From: Halomonas sp. THAF5a
GTDB taxonomy: Bacteria > Pseudomonadota > Gammaproteobacteria > Pseudomonadales > Halomonadaceae
Direction of reading: 5' to 3'
Length of the DNA: 64,000 bases
NCBI RefSeq assembly: GCF_009363755.1
Contig: NZ_CP045417.1
Span: 3,410,001 to 3,474,000 of the forward strand
The notes under the pieces were generated by a model, which was given only the letters and a program-made list of their open reading frames with translations, had not been told where the DNA came from and did no database searches. This document shows, in pieces, positions 62,585 through 64,000 of the stretch (position 1 is the stretch's first letter; every line of letters starts with the position of its first letter). Made by a program: the position numbers and the translations under genes.

Positions 62585-62605
62585 AGGGACTGGTCTAGGT
62601 CTTGC

Positions 62606-64000
62606 TCAATTGAAGAGACCTTCCAGGGCGTTGCGAAGTTCCCGGCCGGCCTCCTCGCCGAGGCGCTCGTCGATCTTCTCGACGGCGCCCTCGAGACGCT
62701 CCTCGACCTTCTCTCCGGCCCGCCGGGTGGCCTCGTCGCGCAGCAGCCCGGCGAGGGTGCCCTGGAAGGCCTCGCGGTCGAAGCGGCACCACTCGGCGCT
62801 GTCGCCCCCGAGGGTACCGTCGCAGCGCACCGGCAGCGGCACCCGCGCCAGCCGCGGGTTGACCTCGCAGGGCGCATTGTCGGCGTCCACCAGGCGTACC
62901 GCGGCGCGCAGGTCGAACTGCTCGCTGACCAGGTCGATGCGACCTTCGCCGTCGACCCGCATGCCGGGCAGGGTGACCAGCAGGTCGTCGCTTGTCACCT
63001 CGCCCTCGTCCAGGGTCAGGCCGGCGCGGATCCGCTCGAAGCGTGTCTGATCGGCCCATTCGCGGTCGAGGGTCTTGCCCTGCAGGGTGGCCGCCGCCGT
63101 GCAGAGCTCCTCGCCGACGTTGAGCTCGTTGAAGGCGCCCTCGTCGATGCGCGTCTCGAGGCGGCCGCTCAGGTGGCGCCGGAGCTCCAGCAGGGAGTTG
63201 CCGCGACTGGTCAGCTCGCCCTCGCCGCTGAAGCGCCCGCTCAGGGGCGAGGGCGCCTCGTCCCGGGCCTCGAGCAGCGACTCGAGGCGCACCCGCTCGG
63301 CCCTGGGCGCGAGCTGCCAGCGGATCGGGCTCTCGCGCAGGTCGAGGGCACCGTCGGCGGCCAGGCTCCCCTCGTAGAAGCGGGAGGTGAAGTCGACCAG
63401 GCGATGACGGCCGTCGCGCCCCTCGAGGGTCAGGTCGACGTCCTGGAAGTCCAGCCCCGCGAGGCGCAGCTGCCCCAGGGCGAGATGGGCGTCGAGGTCG
63501 AGCTCGGCGAGCCAGGAGGCGGGCACCAGCGTCTCCTCCGCCTGGGCGTGGGCGCGGCGGATGCCCGGCAGCCGCCAGCGCGAGGCGGCGTCGTCGGCGA
63601 CGCCTGCCGGCGGCAGGTAGCCGTCCAGGTCGAGACGATCCCCCTGCAGGTCGGCGGCGAGCAGGCCGCCGTCGAAGCGCCCCGCCAGGCGGCCGGTGAA
63701 AGTGGCGTCGTCGAGCACCAGGGTCAGGCCGGCGAGCTCGAAGCGCTCGAGATCGCCGCTGACCGGGCTGGTCAGCGCCACGTCGCTGAGGGCCTGGCCG
63801 TTGGCCATGGGCGGCATCGCCGCGAAGCGCGCAAGCCAGGGGCGCAGCGACAGCGGCGTCAGGCGCAGCTGGCCGGTATAGGCCGGCGCCCCGCCGAGGT
63901 CTCTGAGGTTGAGGTTGCCGTTGAGCTTGAGGGCGTCGGGGCCGGTCAGCTCCAGCTCGCGCAGGCGGGCGCTCTGGGCGTCGAGGTCGGCGTCCAGCGT
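62606..64000 (-). CDS. AsmA family protein, C-terminal portion (runs off the window)
   Basis: At least 464 codons are visible; the start lies beyond the right edge. The frame stays open to 64000 with LTGPDALKLNGNLNLRDLGGAPAYTGQLRLTPLSLRPWLARF, then repeating beta-strand units such as GLTLVLDDATFTGRLAGRF and GQLRLAGLDFQDVDLTLEGRDGR, and ends with the AsmA C-terminal region (LSGRLETRIDEGAFNELNVGEELC, then FDLRAAVRLVDADN). AsmA proteins are inner-membrane-anchored, span the periplasm and are linked to lipid transport to the outer membrane. Transcribed away from the edge with mutY downstream. Confidence 0.85.
   Translation of the reverse strand, partial: TLDADLDAQSARLRELELTGPDALKLNGNLNLRDLGGAPAYTGQLRLTPLSLRPWLARFAAMPPMANGQALSDVALTSPVSGDLERFELAGLTLVLDDATFTGRLAGRFDGGLLAADLQGDRLDLDGYLPPAGVADDAASRWRLPGIRRAHAQAEETLVPASWLAELDLDAHLALGQLRLAGLDFQDVDLTLEGRDGRHRLVDFTSRFYEGSLAADGALDLRESPIRWQLAPRAERVRLESLLEARDEAPSPLSGRFSGEGELTSRGNSLLELRRHLSGRLETRIDEGAFNELNVGEELCTAAATLQGKTLDREWADQTRFERIRAGLTLDEGEVTSDDLLVTLPGMRVDGEGRIDLVSEQFDLRAAVRLVDADNAPCEVNPRLARVPLPVRCDGTLGGDSAEWCRFDREAFQGTLAGLLRDEATRRAGEKVEERLEGAVEKIDERLGEEAGRELRNALEGLFN

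Overview
The window is chromosomal DNA from a very GC-rich gammaproteobacterium. The gene set (glnE, polA with a neighbouring DUF2782 gene, FabY-type ketoacyl synthase, coaD followed by a YfhL-type ferredoxin, speA, TRAP and Fbp-type transporters, PACE and SMR efflux genes) looks most like a halomonad (Halomonas and relatives). That placement is inferred from gene content and composition; no rRNA or marker phylogeny is in the window. Coding density is high. I see no insertion sequence, prophage, CRISPR array or rRNA. The window is cut through an RND adaptor gene on the left and an AsmA-family gene on the right.

Layout. 1-4.3 kb: adaptor end, RND pump, TetR regulator, DUF3565 protein (one plus-strand operon). 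4.4-7.3 kb: PLDc_N mini-membrane protein, double cupin, KefB-like antiporter. 7.4-12 kb: a minus-strand DNA-repair pair (RecB-nuclease/XPD-type helicase fusion overlapping a FAN1-like VRR-NUC nuclease) and a retropepsin-like protease. 12-17 kb: UMF1-type MFS transporter, CocE/NonD hydrolase, ATP-grasp ligase. 17-19.4 kb: TelA protein with a membrane partner. 19.6-26.7 kb: LLM flavin oxidoreductase, aroQ, glnE, dgkA, dacB, with a telomere-like heptamer repeat between dgkA and dacB. 26.7-28.4 kb: SMR and PACE efflux genes divergent from a LysR regulator. 28.5-32 kb: TrmB-like methyltransferase, fabY, coaD, ferredoxin. 32-40.3 kb: small envelope proteins, DinF, AtoE, acyl-CoA thioesterase, I78 inhibitor and entericidin lipoproteins, TauE, HIT protein, a pair of related lipoproteins, Dps. 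40.3-45.6 kb: rmuC, pepD, tmcA. 46-49 kb: TRAP transporter. 49.2-53.3 kb: Fur-type ferric iron ABC transporter with its ATPase gene inverted. 53.3-60.4 kb: polA, DUF2782 gene, thrB, speA, FAH hydrolase. 60.7-61 kb: tRNA-Phe, tRNA-Gln and tRNA-Thr with a clear promoter and terminator. 61.1-64 kb: yggX, mutY, AsmA protein.

Most of the window is housekeeping DNA. The places most worth a second look are the nuclease-helicase/FAN1 pair, the ATP-grasp plus CocE hydrolase pair, the seven-copy GGGCTTA repeat with G-quadruplex potential, the 81-bp antisense overlap of the iron transporter ATPase and permease genes, a 20-bp perfect palindrome upstream of the TRAP operon, and an orphan plus-strand terminator that may end an unannotated small RNA. 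I did not find anything I could defend as a wholly new multi-gene system.
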